From Prunus persica (taxonomy: Eukaryota; Streptophyta; Magnoliopsida; Rosales; Rosaceae), in NCBI RefSeq assembly GCF_000346465.2, contig NC_034012.1, positions 14,157,119-14,221,118 on the forward strand: a DNA stretch of 64,000 bases, written 5' to 3'. Below are positions 24,491-36,695 of the stretch, one piece after another. The translations under genes and the position numbers were made by a program. Numbering within the stretch: position 1 is the stretch's first letter; the number at the start of each line of letters is the position of its first letter. Below the pieces are notes generated by a model. It did not search any database. It was not told where the DNA came from and worked only from the letters and a program-made list of their open reading frames with translations.

Positions 24491-25165
24491 TGTTGAGGCC
24501 CAAAATTAATGTCATGAGAAGTCCAAGGATATTTAAAGCCCAATATACAATATAATATTGGCTACGCGTTAATCTAAATTGTATTTTGGGAAGTTATTCA
24601 TTAAATAAATATAGAAATATTGTACATGTCATGCCAAGCAAAATACATTTTCCTATGCTAAACCACCTGACAAGCTTAAGTGGACCCAAACTACATATAT
24701 GTATGGGGATTTCTGAGTGGGTTGTGGTATGGATAGTTATAAGTGTTCATAAAACCCGTTGAAGGACCAGACAATGGAAGTTTTAGAGCTGCTTGGGAGT
24801 ACAAAACTCAGACCCACTTTCCTGAGCCTAATTACATGGGTAAGTAGAGACAGAACTCCCAGCCTCTTCCAAAACTCAAACCCACTTTACTGCACACTCA
24901 TGGAAAAACCAACTGTTGAGCACTGTACATCCCTCCTTGCAATACACACAACGAAACCAGAAGAAGAACGGCATGAGGCAAGCTCATCCCCCAACTGCCG
25001 TAAACACACAAAGCCCAAGCCTTCCTCCATTCTCTTCTTTCATAACACCACTCCAAGCCCTGAACATCACACGGAAAACCATCCCAAAACATCCCAACTC
25101 CCGAAAACACCACATGCATCTCACCTTCAACATATCTTATTCCAATCCAAGCAGCAAAAGCACTC
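24491..25165 (+). mobile_element. Truncated Tat/Ogre-like gypsy LTR (unit B)
   Basis: Begins TGTTGAGGCCCAAAATTAA and is homologous to the first ~700 bp of the unit C LTR. Homology ends in the CACTCTCTCTTACTAAA stretch. About 80 bp around the TATA box are deleted (GTACA|TCCCTCCTTGC near 24925). Confidence 0.65.
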
Positions 25166-27227
25166 TCTCTTACTAAAGCCTTCTACCTTTGAAGCATGAG
25201 TATATAGATATATAAAAAGGTAGAAGAGTACAGTATTTGTACTGTATTGACCCTTTGTTTGTCCAGGCGGTCTGATAGATGTTTTGATATGTAAGATAAC
25301 GATCCAGATTGAGCGCTAACTTATCCAGGGTCGATGAGGCCAACAAAGTTTACGATATTTGCCATTTTTAAATAGTCAAATAGGTACCTAAAAATATGAA
25401 ATTCAATTAAATGAAATTTTAATTTAAAAGAAAGGGAATTGTAAAAAAATTGGATGTTTAGAATTACCTTATGTATACTGCAATCACTGTGGATCTGATC
25501 TCAATCATGGATGCAAGCTATAAAATATCTTCATACAAGATGAAGGTATCATGCTCATACCCAAACACTTCCCCTGGAATGTTAACTCTCACGGTCTCGT
25601 TCGAAGGCAACTTGGTTTGGAAAAATTGGCATAGGGCTAATAGAGGAGACAGCAAATCCAGCTTTGAGAAATCCTGATTCAATAAATAAAGAAAGAACTA
25701 TAAGATAGCTTGCAAAAAAGTAAAATAAATGACTCTAACTAAACCATCCAAACCGTCGTGGTATTAAAATATTAACGACGGTGATTTGAAAATACTGACG
25801 TAGTAAAGAATCGAAACGACGGTAAAAATAAACCGCCTTTGTGTCAACGTTCTAACGTCGCAAAACTAGAAAAAGGTCGTCTAGAATAAAATGCAGTGAA
25901 GATGGCTTGTAAAACAAGTAAAACAAATGACGCTGTTTTGGTTATTGTTAATACTTAGAAAGGCAGACATTTGTAAGCTGGTAGAGAAAAGGATCACATA
26001 CCACCAAGCTTGTTACGGCTGTTCTTTATACATATTCTGTTTATCTGTTCTATTTGTACTTGTGATGCAGGGCTTTTTGTTTCTGTTCCTCTTGTCACAA
26101 AGAATTTTTATTTTATTTTTGTTTAAGATATTATGTTATTATGTTCTTTAAGACAACTTACGCGGCTACGGTGTTCATTGTTGTCAAGAAAAATTAATGG
26201 TCATGACCGTTAGAAGTCAGACCATTGAAATCCATCCTTTTTATTTATTTATTTATATTTATAAATGTGGTCACAATTTTTTTTTTTTTTATAACACAAA
26301 GGCGATAGTGTTTTATTAATTAATGAGGAGAAAAGGGTAACAAGTACAAAAAAATCAGACAAAGACCTAGCGGATTAGGCGAGTACTCTACACCAATTCA
26401 TGTTTTCACAAGCACTTTTTAAATGTTTTCACAATCTTATCAGAAATCTTGTCATATATGGAATATTGTCTCTAAATAGTAATTTAATTAAATTAAACAA
26501 TACATAGTTGTGGAATGTATGAGTGTTGTACCATAGTTTTTCTCAAAATAATAAAATATGAAGGATCATAAAACTTAGCCTTATATGGTTGGAGATGGAA
26601 AAATTTAGCCATGCACTATTCTTTAAAAAATTAATATTTTGGACGGCTAAATTTTTAGCCCTGGACTACATTTGGCCCTATGACTGGAGATGGCCTTAGA
26701 ATCCATACACAAGTTTAACATACACATATCCTTTTCACTTAAGTTTAACATACATGCTAATGGGGGCTAACTCAGTGGAAAATGACATTGATTTACAGAC
26801 TAGAGGTCTTAGGTTCGAACCCCCATAGCATCTTAGTTGTGTGTGTAAGTTTAAACCAACGCTTGTATTAAAAAAAAAAAAATTTAAAATACACAACCTA
26901 TTGTTGATGAAAAATTAGAATCCATTAAAAGGTCATGTATTAAAAGAAGTACCATTTCTATAAAATAATAATAATAATAATAATTTAATTCTTTTCAGTT
27001 AAATTTTCCAAAAATTATAGTAGTTTTCTCTATCACATACCTAAGTCAAAAGTAATGGATAATTTGAATATCTTTATTAAGTAAAGCCCAAACATATCTT
27101 AGAAATCGACAGTACACACTCATTATTTGAATTTTGAAACACGGACTTATCAAACCCAGTAAGGCCCTCCCATAAGAAGCAAAACAAGCTCTAGTTCTTT
27201 CTTCTTTCTCATACGTACAATCCGGAC
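25166..27227. other. Intergenic DNA with transposon debris
   Basis: No gene seen. Around 25730-25900 there are repeated CCGTCGT and ACGACGG motifs like transposon subterminal repeats, but no ends were found. A MITE-like stretch at about 26550-26700 ends CTGGAGATGGCCTTA, the inverse of a TGGTTGGAGATGG segment near 26587. An (AAT)n tract lies at about 26966-26982. Small ORFs here have no recognisable domain. Confidence 0.35.
26761..26882 (+). mobile_element. tRNA-derived SINE
   Basis: GGGGGCTAACTCAGTGG resembles an A box and GGTTCGAACCCCC is a perfect B box. They are followed by a short unique tail and a poly(A) run ending near 26882. This is the layout of a plant SINE rather than a tRNA gene, because no cloverleaf 3' half or anticodon arm can be drawn. 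Confidence 0.65.
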
Positions 27228-27450
27228 TCAGGCATGGTGGTGCCGGATCAATGAAATAAAAGCAACACTATCTTTCATGACTTTTCCAACATGTGTGAAG
27301 CCATCTTCTTTTTTGTAGACGAGATCCACCATTCTTGTTAAATTAAGAACAAGTACAAGGACAGGCATTGGCACAGAGGTTGGCCTGAGGAACTCCTCGT
27401 TGATATCTTTCCACGAATCCACAATCTGTTTGTGGAACTCCTCTCTGCAG
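27228..27450 (-). pseudogene. Terpene synthase C-terminal exon fragment
   Basis: The minus strand encodes [20 protein letters not shown], then [20 protein letters not shown] and [10 protein letters not shown], the typical final exon of plant TPS-a sesquiterpene synthases. It then goes out of frame just before the usual IDPAPP-like end, giving LIRHHHA and TGA. It is inverted relative to the larger terpene synthase pseudogene 1.4 kb away, and it is joined at about 27450 to copia integrase sequence on the other strand. No upstream exons remain. Confidence 0.8.
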
Positions 27451-27960
27451 CTTAACTTATAAATGGGATTCCCTAAAGTATCTCGAATTTCCAAATTCCA
27501 ATTCAAACTCTTCACCACCATCTCCAAATACCTCCACCTCAAACCTTGAACCGCAGATTTTCGGCTGTGTTGTATTCGTACACTTACATGATCACCAACG
27601 CAACAAATTGGATCCGAGTGTAGAAAAGTGTGTTTTCATTGGCTATGCCCCATATCAGAAAGGTTATCGATGTTATCACCCTCCAAGTCAGAAGGTCTAT
27701 ACCTCCATGAATGTAGTGTTCTAGGAACACGATATATATTTATCAGAAGCACATGAGGAGAATCTAGACCCAAATACCCTGAATTTTCTGGACTTTTTAA
27801 CAACGGAAGAGACTCAGCATCAAAGCAATCGGTTGCCTTTCCAAAACGACCTGTCGCCTCCCTTTGATAGTGCAAAAGAGGCGTCTCTACCTCAAAGTGA
27901 CCGGTCGCCTCTCCCACACAACTGGTCGGCCCCCTATATTCCTTCACAAGCGGAGCCACT
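27450..27960 (+). mobile_element. copia integrase-tail fragment, relative of copia-1
   Basis: The plus strand matches 20120-20600 of copia-1: LAAYLINxIPS-like text, then [31 protein letters not shown] and PPSQKVYTSM. A region with repeated ACCGGTCGCC/ACCTGTCGCC motifs follows. There are no LTRs. It abuts an inverted terpene synthase exon, so a rearrangement created the junction. Confidence 0.75.
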
Positions 27961-28892
27961 AGTCAAAACAACCGGTTGCTTTGCCCAAACAATTATCGAT
28001 TGGTATGCTCTATGTATGTTATTGTTTGGTATAATTCATATATGACAGTTGACTAGTCATAAGAGTATTTGGTTAAGATCTAGAGTGTGTGAAATTTGTT
28101 GCGTTCTTGGTTGAATATCTTTTAAGTTTACCCCTCGTCACCTAAGTACCAATTTCAAAACCATATGTATATTTTAGCATATTTTGCATTTGGACCAGTA
28201 GCCACATAACATGAAGAGAAATTAATGGAGGAACATCCACAACGAAAAGCATCAATTAATTTATTGAATCTGAGGGGTACAGTTGTTTCTTCCCAACTTT
28301 TTGAACAAGAATTGCATATTAATTCAGTTATGTAAAAGGTTGCAGGTTGGTGAGTCTGTGTAACGGTGGACAAGATATAATGGGTGAAAAGTACGTAGAT
28401 TATTCATCAATTGGTAAGAGGAAATATTTAAGCCAATCAACTCATCAAATGTTATTTTATTCTACTATTTTATACTTAGGACACCTCATCAACTCATATA
28501 TAGCAGCCCTTGATACATTAAAAAAAAAAAACAAATAAAAATACCACTTCAGCAGGCATGGGTTAGGCCGGTTAACAGTGAGTCTGTCCCTTTACACTTA
28601 AGTTTGAATTCTCCTTTTATAATTTAGATTAATTTAGAGTACTTTAAACTATTACTTATATATTTATATATATTAAAAAAAATGTCATTTGATTCAGTTT
28701 TTATACATAAAATAAAATTATGGACTCATAGCAGCCCTTGGTACATTAAAAAAAAGATTAAACAAAAAAACAGCAGCCCACTAATAGACGTTCCACTATA
28801 AATAGCACAATACAACACCTCTTCAACTCATAGCAGCTCTTGATACATTCAATTAAGAGCACATTGATCATTTCCTCGCACTTAGGAATAAA
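27961..28892 (+). promoter_or_regulatory. Upstream region of the terpene synthase pseudogene
   Basis: A TATA-like ACTATAAATAGC is at about 28794-28805, some 90 bp before the ATG. The phrase AACTCATA...GCAGCCCTTGATACATT occurs three times (about 28490, 28725 and 28825), showing local duplication of promoter sequence. The intervening DNA is AT-rich. Confidence 0.5.
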
Positions 28893-30412
28893 ATGTCTGC
28901 TCAAGTTTTAGCTGCATCCCAAGCTCAAAGCCCAAATGCGATTCCTGATCATTTTAAGCGATGTTCAGCTAATTTCTCTCCCAGTACTTAGGGCGATTAT
29001 TTTCTGTCATATGCTTCTGTGGTAGGAAATTAATTAATCCTAACAATTATTTATGGGCTAATAATACTCATCATGTGCTATAGCTGCGTCGTATATTTTG
29101 AATATTTTATTATTATAAATTAATTTTGATAACTTCCATGCACCATGAATGAAGGTCATACTTTCCTTAATATCCTTTTCAATTTGTTCGTGTAGGAAAC
29201 AGATATCAAAGCAGAGCAAGATGTCCAAGAACTGAAGGAAAAAGTGAAGGGGATGATAATGGCTCCAATGCTTAAAAATCCATCAAAAAAATTGGAGTTA
29301 ATTGATGAGATTCAGCGGTCTGGTGTCTCCCTCCATTTCGAAAATGAGGTTGAGGAAGTTTTGCAACAAATTCACAAGAACTCTTACGGCGGTGATGAAG
29401 AAAATGATTTTGACCTTTTCACAATTGCTCTCCGTTTCCGGTTGCTTAGACAGCAAGGTTACAAGGTTTCATGCGGTTAGTCCTCTCTCTCTCCCCGCGC
29501 TCATATGTTTTGTTTTATAATTCTAGATTAATTAATTTTCTTCTTCTATAATTTTCTTCTTCTATATCTCTCTCTCCTCGCTCACATGTTTTGTTTTATC
29601 ATTCTAGATTAATTAATTTTCTTCTTCTAAGCTAGCAGACATTTTCAACAAGTTCAAGGACGATGACGGGAAATTTAAGGAAACACTTGTGGATGATGTA
29701 GTAGGACTGTTGAGCTTGTACGAAGCCACACATCTTAGGATGCATGGAGAGGATTTACTGGATGAGGCGCTCACCTTCACCACAACTCATCTTGAGTCAG
29801 TGGAAGCACACCGTTTAAGCCCCTTGCTTGCAAAACAAGTAACCCATGCCTTGTATCAACCATTCTGGAAGGGCTGCCAAAGGCTAGAAGCAAGGCGTTA
29901 CTTGGCTATCTTTGAGGAGGAACCTCATCCAGCAAATGAAACTCTCCTAACTTTGGTAAAGTTGGATATAAACCTAGTGCAGCAAGTCCATCAGAAAGAA
30001 CTAAGTGAAATTTCAAGGTTAATTAATATACATACATATATATTAGTGTTCATCAGTATACTAATTAAGTTATTATTATGTAATTAAATGATAAATTCAG
30101 GTGGTGGAAGGATTTGGACTTTGTAAACAAGCTTCCTTTTGCAAGAGACAGAGTAGTTGAGTGCTACTTTGGGGCTCTGGGAACCTATTTTGAGCCCCAA
30201 TATTGCTTTGCTAGGACATCATTAAGCAAAGTTTTTGCTGTGACAGAAGCTATTGATGACATTTATGATGTGTATGGCACACAAGAGTAGCTAGAGCTCT
30301 TTACTGAAGCTGTTGAAAGGTGTATTGAAATCGAAACCCAATTAATTTATAAGTTGTTTAGATTAGTCATTTATCCTTCTCTAAATACTGAATAAGTCAT
30401 CACTATATCCAT

Positions 30413-30720
30413 CGGCGGTCCTGAGAAATTGAGGGCCTTGTGTGAAACTTAAGCCCTCACATAATCTAATATAAAAATACTAAATTTTTTTTTGCCATAA
30501 CATAATGTTATAAAACTATTTTTTTATAACTAAAATTTATCATCAATTAGCATGTAATAACAAATACAAATCAATAAATTCATAAACTTTTTAATGTTTT
30601 TCTTTGATAAAATTAAATATTAGTACATTTGATAAAATAAAAAAAAAAGAGTTCAAGAGAAAGAAGAATGAATGAATATTATATCCAGTAGTCAATTATC
30701 CTTCTCTAATTACTGATTAA
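30413..30720 (+). mobile_element. Transposon remnant in terpene synthase intron 4
   Basis: Starts CGGCGGTCCTGAGAAATTGA with AGGGCC nearby. A related sequence in inverse orientation lies at about 35440-35500. The insertion is flanked by two copies of an intron segment (ATCCTTCTCTAA...AAGTCATCACTA), so local duplication is involved. Superfamily uncertain. Confidence 0.35.
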
Positions 30721-31714
30721 GTCATCACTAGTCTATATCTTATTATTAACTTATTTTAATCATCAGGTGGGACATCTCAGCTTTGGACCAACTGCCGGAG
30801 AATATGAAAGTTTGTTATGGAGCAATGTTGGATGTATACACTGAAATCGAAGAAAAGCTTGGAAAAGAGGGAATTTATATCGCATCCACTATGCGAGAGA
30901 AGCACTAAGCCTCATTAATATTTTTTAGATTACAGAGTTGCAAGACCATAAATTAGTATTCTAGTTAATTTCCAAGTTTATATATGCACAAATAGTAGTT
31001 GATATCTTACATTTCTTTGGGTCGGGCTTCAGACCTATCTAGACAGATTTGAGTGCGTGCTTGACTCAGTCTGATCCAAATAAAAAAAAATGCCCGGGAA
31101 TGTAAGTTTTTTTTTTTTACTTTTTGGGTTGGATGCTCTTAATTCTAATAAAATATAAATTCTCATGATATTATTGCATAGAAAGTAATTAGAGATCATA
31201 TCTTGATTTCGTAGATGAAATGAATGGCTCCACCAGAAATACACACAATGGATGAATATATGGCAGTAGCACTTGGTACATCCTACATGATGCTATCAAC
31301 CACGTCCTTCATTGGAATGGGAGATATTGTCACAAAAGAGTCCTTGGATTGGGTTCTCAGTGACCCTAAGATTGTGAACTCTTTATCAATACTTGGCAGA
31401 CTCATGGATCACATGAAGTCCCACAAGGTACATATTAACATAAATGCAACCTTTTCGTTTTTATTTATTTCCCCATACCCCCTTTTAACCCTAAATTCAT
31501 GTCTATATTGACGTAGTTTGAGCAAAAGAGAGGACATATTGCCTCAGCTGTGGAATGCTACATGAAAGAGTATGGTGCCACAGAAGAAGAAACGATAATC
31601 GAACTCCAAAAACAAGTAAATAAGGCATGGAAGGACATAAATGAAGAGTGGATCAACCTCATCACCATCCCTATGCCACTACGATTGAGAATTCTGAATT
31701 TTGCACGTACCAAT

Positions 31715-32006
31715 TGTAATGACCCGGTCCTAAATAAATGTTTAATTATTAATTAAACATAATAAAAGACCATTTTGCCCCTAGAATATTTTATTAGGTT
31801 TAAATTGAATTTTTGACCGGGGAGAAATTTAGGAATTTCGACTGTACCTTTGCATATAGCACAGTGAGATGAGTTCATAGACACGTAGCGGGCTCGAATC
31901 GGAGTTGTAACAAGAGAGATACGATCAAAATACCCTCAGTGGCACAATCGTAAATATTGCAAAAAGGGTTTGATAAAATCTGGTTTCTCTCTCTCTTGAT
32001 AAAATC

Positions 32007-32052
<46 letters not shown>

Positions 32053-34707
32053 CGCGCACTCTCTCTCTCCCCGATAGCAGCCCCCTCTCTCTTTCTCTCT
32101 CTCTTCGATTCTCTCAGCTCCGGCCACGGCAAGGGCCAGCACTGGTCCCATTTGCTTCGTCTCGATGCCACGGTCACAACCCGCCCCTTTTCTCGGACGG
32201 AGAGCTCGAGATTTGCCGGCGATATCGACTGGTTTCTCTGGTTGTTCACGGCGTCGCTACGGCCAATTCCGACAGCCAACTCCAGCAACCGAGGTACGAT
32301 TTCTCACCTATTTTTCACGCTCTAGCTGCCTGTTGTGTAGGAATTGCACGATATTCATGTTTAGAAACTTGATTTAGAATTTAGGTTTTGGCCGAATTTT
32401 CAAAGTGAAATTTCAGCCACTTCCGTTGGTTTTTCAGGGTATGTCCAAGAACATAAATGGTTCCAAATATGGTGTTACACCTAGGGTAGGACTCTTGAGC
32501 CGTGATTCTGAGTTTTTCCGACAGTGGGTTATCACTTTGGACACCCATGTGCTGCCGGTGCGTGGGTACTGTAGAAAAGGGGCATTGTGTCCCGATGCGA
32601 TCCCTTTGTTGTCTCGAGGGCATAGGTATGAGTGAATTTCAATTTGGATACCGTTTGAGTCTCGAACGGATATCGCATATTGTGCGTTATCCGGGTTCAA
32701 TAGGTTTGAACTGTTGGATAGTCCTGAATTTATAATATGTTAATCTAGGCATTTCAAGGATTGTGTAGGAATTCACGGATCGTGAATCGGATCCCTGGAT
32801 GTTCCGATTTAATAACTTAAAGTTTATATTTTACAATAACCGTCCGATTATGCGATCGCGAGCGATCCAACCGTTCGATCAAGACCAAAGTTGTGGGACT
32901 TGTATACTAAACCTTGTGGAACCTATAGGAACTTTCAGATCGGAATTTGGAGGTCGTGGGCTCCGTTGACCCGTTTGACCAAGTATGGGGTAGTTTGACC
33001 CTTGGTTGACCGTGAGTCTTCCAGGATAGTTTCATCTTCCTAGGAGGACTAAAATGACCTTAGAGACATGTCTTGATCGCTAGTTGAGTTATGTTGATTA
33101 TGAGGGATTAGGATATAAATTTTATTATTTTAAATTTGGAGATTATGGGATGCTATATTGTGGTTGAGGTTTATGCTATTTTGGAAATTAATACATACAT
33201 GTATATATATTATAAAGATATAAAGATGTTTGATTTCACTATAAGTACCATCCTGCGATTTTGAGGTCTCGCATGGCGTAAGATTTTCCGACGTTGAGAC
33301 ACACCCCATACGTGGCTTTGGATGTTCTGGCGTATAGGGAGATTTTGTGATTGTAAGGTCCCACGTGACATAGGATTTTTCGGCGTGAGGACAAACCCCA
33401 TACGTAGCGTTGGATGTTCCGACGTATGGGGAGATGATATGATTGTTAGGTCACACGTGGCGTAGGATTTTCTGATATGCTGACAGACCCCATACGTGGC
33501 GTTGGATGTTTCGGCGTATAAGGAGATTTTATGATTGTTAGGTCTCACGTGGCATAGAATTTTCCGACGTTGAGACAGACCCCATACGTGGCGTTGGATG
33601 TTCCGGCATGGAGATTTTGTGATTGTTAGGTCCCACGTGGCGTAGGATTTTCCAACGTGAGGACAGACCCCATACGTGGCGTTGGATGTTCCGACATATG
33701 GGGAGATGATATGATTGTTTGGTCACACGTGGCGTAGGATTTTATGGCGTGCTGACAGACCCCATACGTGGCTTTGGATGTTCTGGCGTTTAGGGAAATT
33801 ATGTGATTATTAGGTCTCACGTGGCGTAGGATTTTCCGGCGTATGGGGAGATTTTGTGATTGTTAGGTCTCACGTGACGTAGAATTTTTCGGCGTGAGGA
33901 CAAACCCCATACTTGGCGTTGAATGTTCCGACGTATGAGGAGATGATATGATTGTTAGGTCACACGTGACATAGGATTTTTTGGTGTGCTGACAGACCTC
34001 ATACGTGGCTCTGGATGTTCCGGTGTATGGGGAGATTATGTGATTATTAGGTCTCACGCGTGTCGTGAGATTCTTCTGGCGTGTGAGACAGGCCCCATAC
34101 GTTGCGTTGGATTTTTCCGGCGTATGAGGAGATTATGTGATCATTATGGAGATGAATGAAGAATTGTGGTACTGCATTGGAAAGAACTACGTGTGGCTTG
34201 ATCCCTTGGTGAGGGTATGTAGGCAGCCTAGGATAGTGCCTAGGTGCAGCCGCAGACTAAATATTATTTTTGAGATTGGTTCTGACCTTGTCATTGGTCC
34301 TGAAATTCGATTGAAAACTAGATGACGTAAAGTGTATTTAGGCATTCATATTTATGTTTGAAATTATTACTTGCCTTGGTTAAGGTATTAGTTGACTTAA
34401 GAGCTCTGTTGGTAGTTTAGTTTCAGATTATTTGAAGGCCGGAGACCGATTATGTGAATTACATGGAATTATCTTGTGCATGCTGCCAGTTGTGGATATT
34501 AAATGTGTTTTGTGCAGGTTGAAATTTTTGGGATTGTTCAAATTACAGGGGAAACTTAGCCAAAATTTCGGCAGAAAGTCTCGTGCCTTTATTCCGTTTT
34601 TGAATAAGGAGGCTATAGTTTTAGTAAGTGGGCCCGGCATCGGGGTGATGTCGGAATTTTCACAGGATTCGTCTTGAGTTTTGAGAAATTCGGGGCAGGT
34701 CCTGTCA
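31715..34707 (+). mobile_element. Solo-LTR-like element, family L1 copy 2, 2.99 kb
   Basis: Begins TGTAATGACCCGGTCC and ends GGCAGGTCCTGTCA, inserted in the last terpene synthase exon. The flanking 5-mers CCAAT (31710-31714) and TCAAT (34708-34712) are a target duplication with one mismatch. It has no coding capacity. It contains a (CT)n tract near 32008 and the longest ACGTGGC tandem array of the family (33240-34135). Confidence 0.85.
33240..34135 (+). repeat. ~90-bp tandem array with ACGTGGC boxes, about 10 units
   Basis: Same unit as at 13315-13775, with roughly twice the copy number. By eye, about eleven perfect ACGTGGC cores occur (for example near 33454, 33492, 33544, 33583, 33633, 33672, 33724, 33763 and 33816), plus near misses. 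Array length varies between copies of the element. Confidence 0.8.
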
Positions 34708-34808
34708 TCAATGAACTTATGTACAAGCATGAAGATGGCTTTACTCATGCTGGAGTTGTACTTAAGGATCTTCTGGTGTCTCTGTTTGTCAACCCTGTGC
34801 CCATATAG

Positions 34809-36279
34809 GCCTAAAATCAAATTTGGTCTTCTTGTCTTTGCTATAAAGAATAAGGTCTCCACAAGTCATGTCTTTGCTTTTTGGTTTTTAAAAATAGTAA
34901 TTTGGTTTGTTTTGGGTCATTTGTAGTCGTGGGCATTACTCAGAATAAGACTACACTATTTGTACTGTACTGACCTTTTGTTTGTCAGCCCATTTAGTAC
35001 TTTAGATTTTATGTGTCATATAGATTAGTTTGCAATTGATGTTCTGAATAAAACAAAGTCGGGTTTGAGTCCATATTGTATCATTCAATAGTTATATTTT
35101 TACATTTCTACATTTCTTTTTTTATTGTTAACAATAGGAAAAAAAAAACAAAAAAACATGTCAAAAAACAAAAAAAGGAAACATGTCAAAAAACAAGCTT
35201 TCTTCAATATCAAGCAAAAAAATTTGTAGTGTATGTTTTCACCCACTCAAAACAAAACAAAAAAAGTTCATGTCTTCTTCTTTCTCTTCTATTTTCTCAA
35301 ATTGAAACATTAAAACTTTTATGAATTGGATTTATGATTGCCATTGCATGCTAATAGATAATGAATTTTAGTTATTAAAAAAATTTATAATGGTATTACC
35401 TCATGGTAAATTTTTTTATAAATATTTTCATATTACATTATGTGAGGACTCTCGTTTAAGTTTTGCTCAAGGCCCTCAAAATCTCAAGGTCGGCCCTGCT
35501 CTTTATGCCCCTACAATACAAACTTTTATGAGCTGGACCAAAATACATGAGTTCCTCCGTATACATGTGTTACGTACGCATAGCCCAATCCACTTTTTAA
35601 CTCCATAGCCTAAAAGCCGAACTTCTTTTTTAGAAGTAATTTTTGTACGCTCCGAGTACACCATACATGTGACATGTGAAAATATTCTCTAATACACTTG
35701 TATTAGATGGTACACGAGTCAACTTGTGTACACAGAAGAACATAAAAAATTTTCTCCTTTCTTACTATGTAAGAAATAAATTAATATATAAATAACCGAA
35801 ACATAGATATTGGCATATTTGTGCAGCACATCCTTCAACAATCAGGAAAAAGAAAAATAAATAAGTATCAAATTAAAGATTAACGACCTTTTCAAGTAGC
35901 AAATAAATGCATTTTATACTAAAAAATCCTTTGTAATTTAAACTATTACTTATATTAATAAAAATATACAATTAAATGCATATATAAATTATTAAAGAAA
36001 TAAATATATAGATGGATCAATATACATGCACACATTCATATATGTCAAGTGATCTTTATTGTGTGTATATATATATATATATTTATTTATTTATTTCTAT
36101 GCGTAGTCGCACATTCCATTGCCACAAGAAGTGCCTTCCTTGCAGTGGTTGGTGCACCTGCCACAGTTTTGATTGTGAGACATTGGATTCACACAATGAG
36201 CGTTGCGGCATATCTCTGAGCTACTGGCCCTGCGCTGCCTTCAGTTTCAATAAATAAAAGACAAAGTGAGAGTTTATTA
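34809..36279. other. Intergenic: terpene synthase 3' flank and AT-rich DNA
   Basis: AATAAAAC near 35047 could be the old poly(A) signal. An A-rich low-complexity part spans 35130-35280. About 35440-35500 matches, inverted, the transposon remnant of intron 4. A Cys-rich open stretch at about 36096-36257 (CHKKCLPCSGWCTC) has no visible signal peptide or family match and is not called as a gene. Confidence 0.35.
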
Positions 36280-36695
36280 GAGCACTTTCATCCATTTGCC
36301 AAGACAAAAGGAAAGGGCTGTTACTATTTACATGAATAGTGGCAACTCTTGTAAAAAGTTGTGGTGTTTTCACCCATTGCCATGACAACAACTATTCACA
36401 TGAGATGTGATGAAAGAAATTTGTATAGAGTTTTGGTGTGGAAAGTGAAAAATATGACTAAGTATTTATTTTTAAAAAATTCTAAAATTATTTGTAGATT
36501 TTTTTCAATTTTAAATTTTCTGTTGCTGTTTCTGACGTCAGCATACCCTGGCTTGAGCTCGAGCTAATTTTGCCTGAGGGCTGGCTTGGTTTCGTAGGCC
36601 CAAGCAGTTGCCCTGATAGCTTAAGGCCGCTGGAATCATGAAAAGGGGCTTGGGCCCCCTATTGCCCTGGCAAGGACTGTCCGATGGAAAGGCTC
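36280..36695. mobile_element. Tourist-like (PIF/Harbinger) MITE, 416 bp
   Basis: Flanked by the 3-bp duplication TTA (36277-36279, 36696-36698). Terminal inverted repeats are GAGCACTTTCATC at the left and, in reverse complement, GAGCCTTTCCATC at the right. TTA target sites and G-rich starts fit Harbinger-type MITEs. It has no coding capacity. Confidence 0.75.

Larger units (their letters stand above)
15957..25165 (+). repeat. GRP duplication unit B
   Basis: Second unit, beginning TCTCGATTTGCATATC. It has the same order as unit A: upstream block, TATA box (near 17023), GRP copy, 3' flank, Tat/Ogre-like LTR. It is enlarged by a copia element in exon 1, with a solo LTR nested in that element, and by a small DNA element in exon 2. 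Unlike A and D, it lacks the minus-strand copia LTR stub. Confidence 0.85.
28893..34808 (+). pseudogene. TPS-a sesquiterpene synthase pseudogene, split by a solo LTR
   Basis: Would have cyclised farnesyl diphosphate. Exon 1 28893-29021 starts MSAQVLAASQAQ; TAG at 28989-28991 replaces the Trp of the usual IWGDHFLSYA motif. Exon 2 29196-29475, exon 3 29636-30017 (FNKFKDDDGKFKETLVDDV) and exon 4 30101-30319 follow. Exon 4 holds the metal-binding DDIYD, but TAG at 30288-30290 follows GTQE. Exon 5 (30767 to about 30910) has lost one base in the [13 protein letters not shown] region, and its donor is not visible. The following VRAYFxEAKW segment is absent. Exon 6 covers about 31215-31427. Exon 7 (about 31519-34808) is interrupted after NFARTN by a 3 kb LTR element and resumes ELMYKHEDGFTHAG to TAG 34806-34808. 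Multiple independent lesions make it a clear pseudogene. The product of the ancestor (for example germacrene D) cannot be told. Confidence 0.93.

Noticed and set aside
26761..26830. Possible tRNA gene (A- and B-box matches)
   Set aside because: No complete cloverleaf can be drawn and a poly(A) tail follows, so a SINE is the better call.
36012..36257. Cys-rich peptide that might be a defensin-like or inhibitor exon
   Set aside because: The N-terminus is a (TA)n translation, there is no signal peptide or splice support, and the Cys spacing matches no family I can name.
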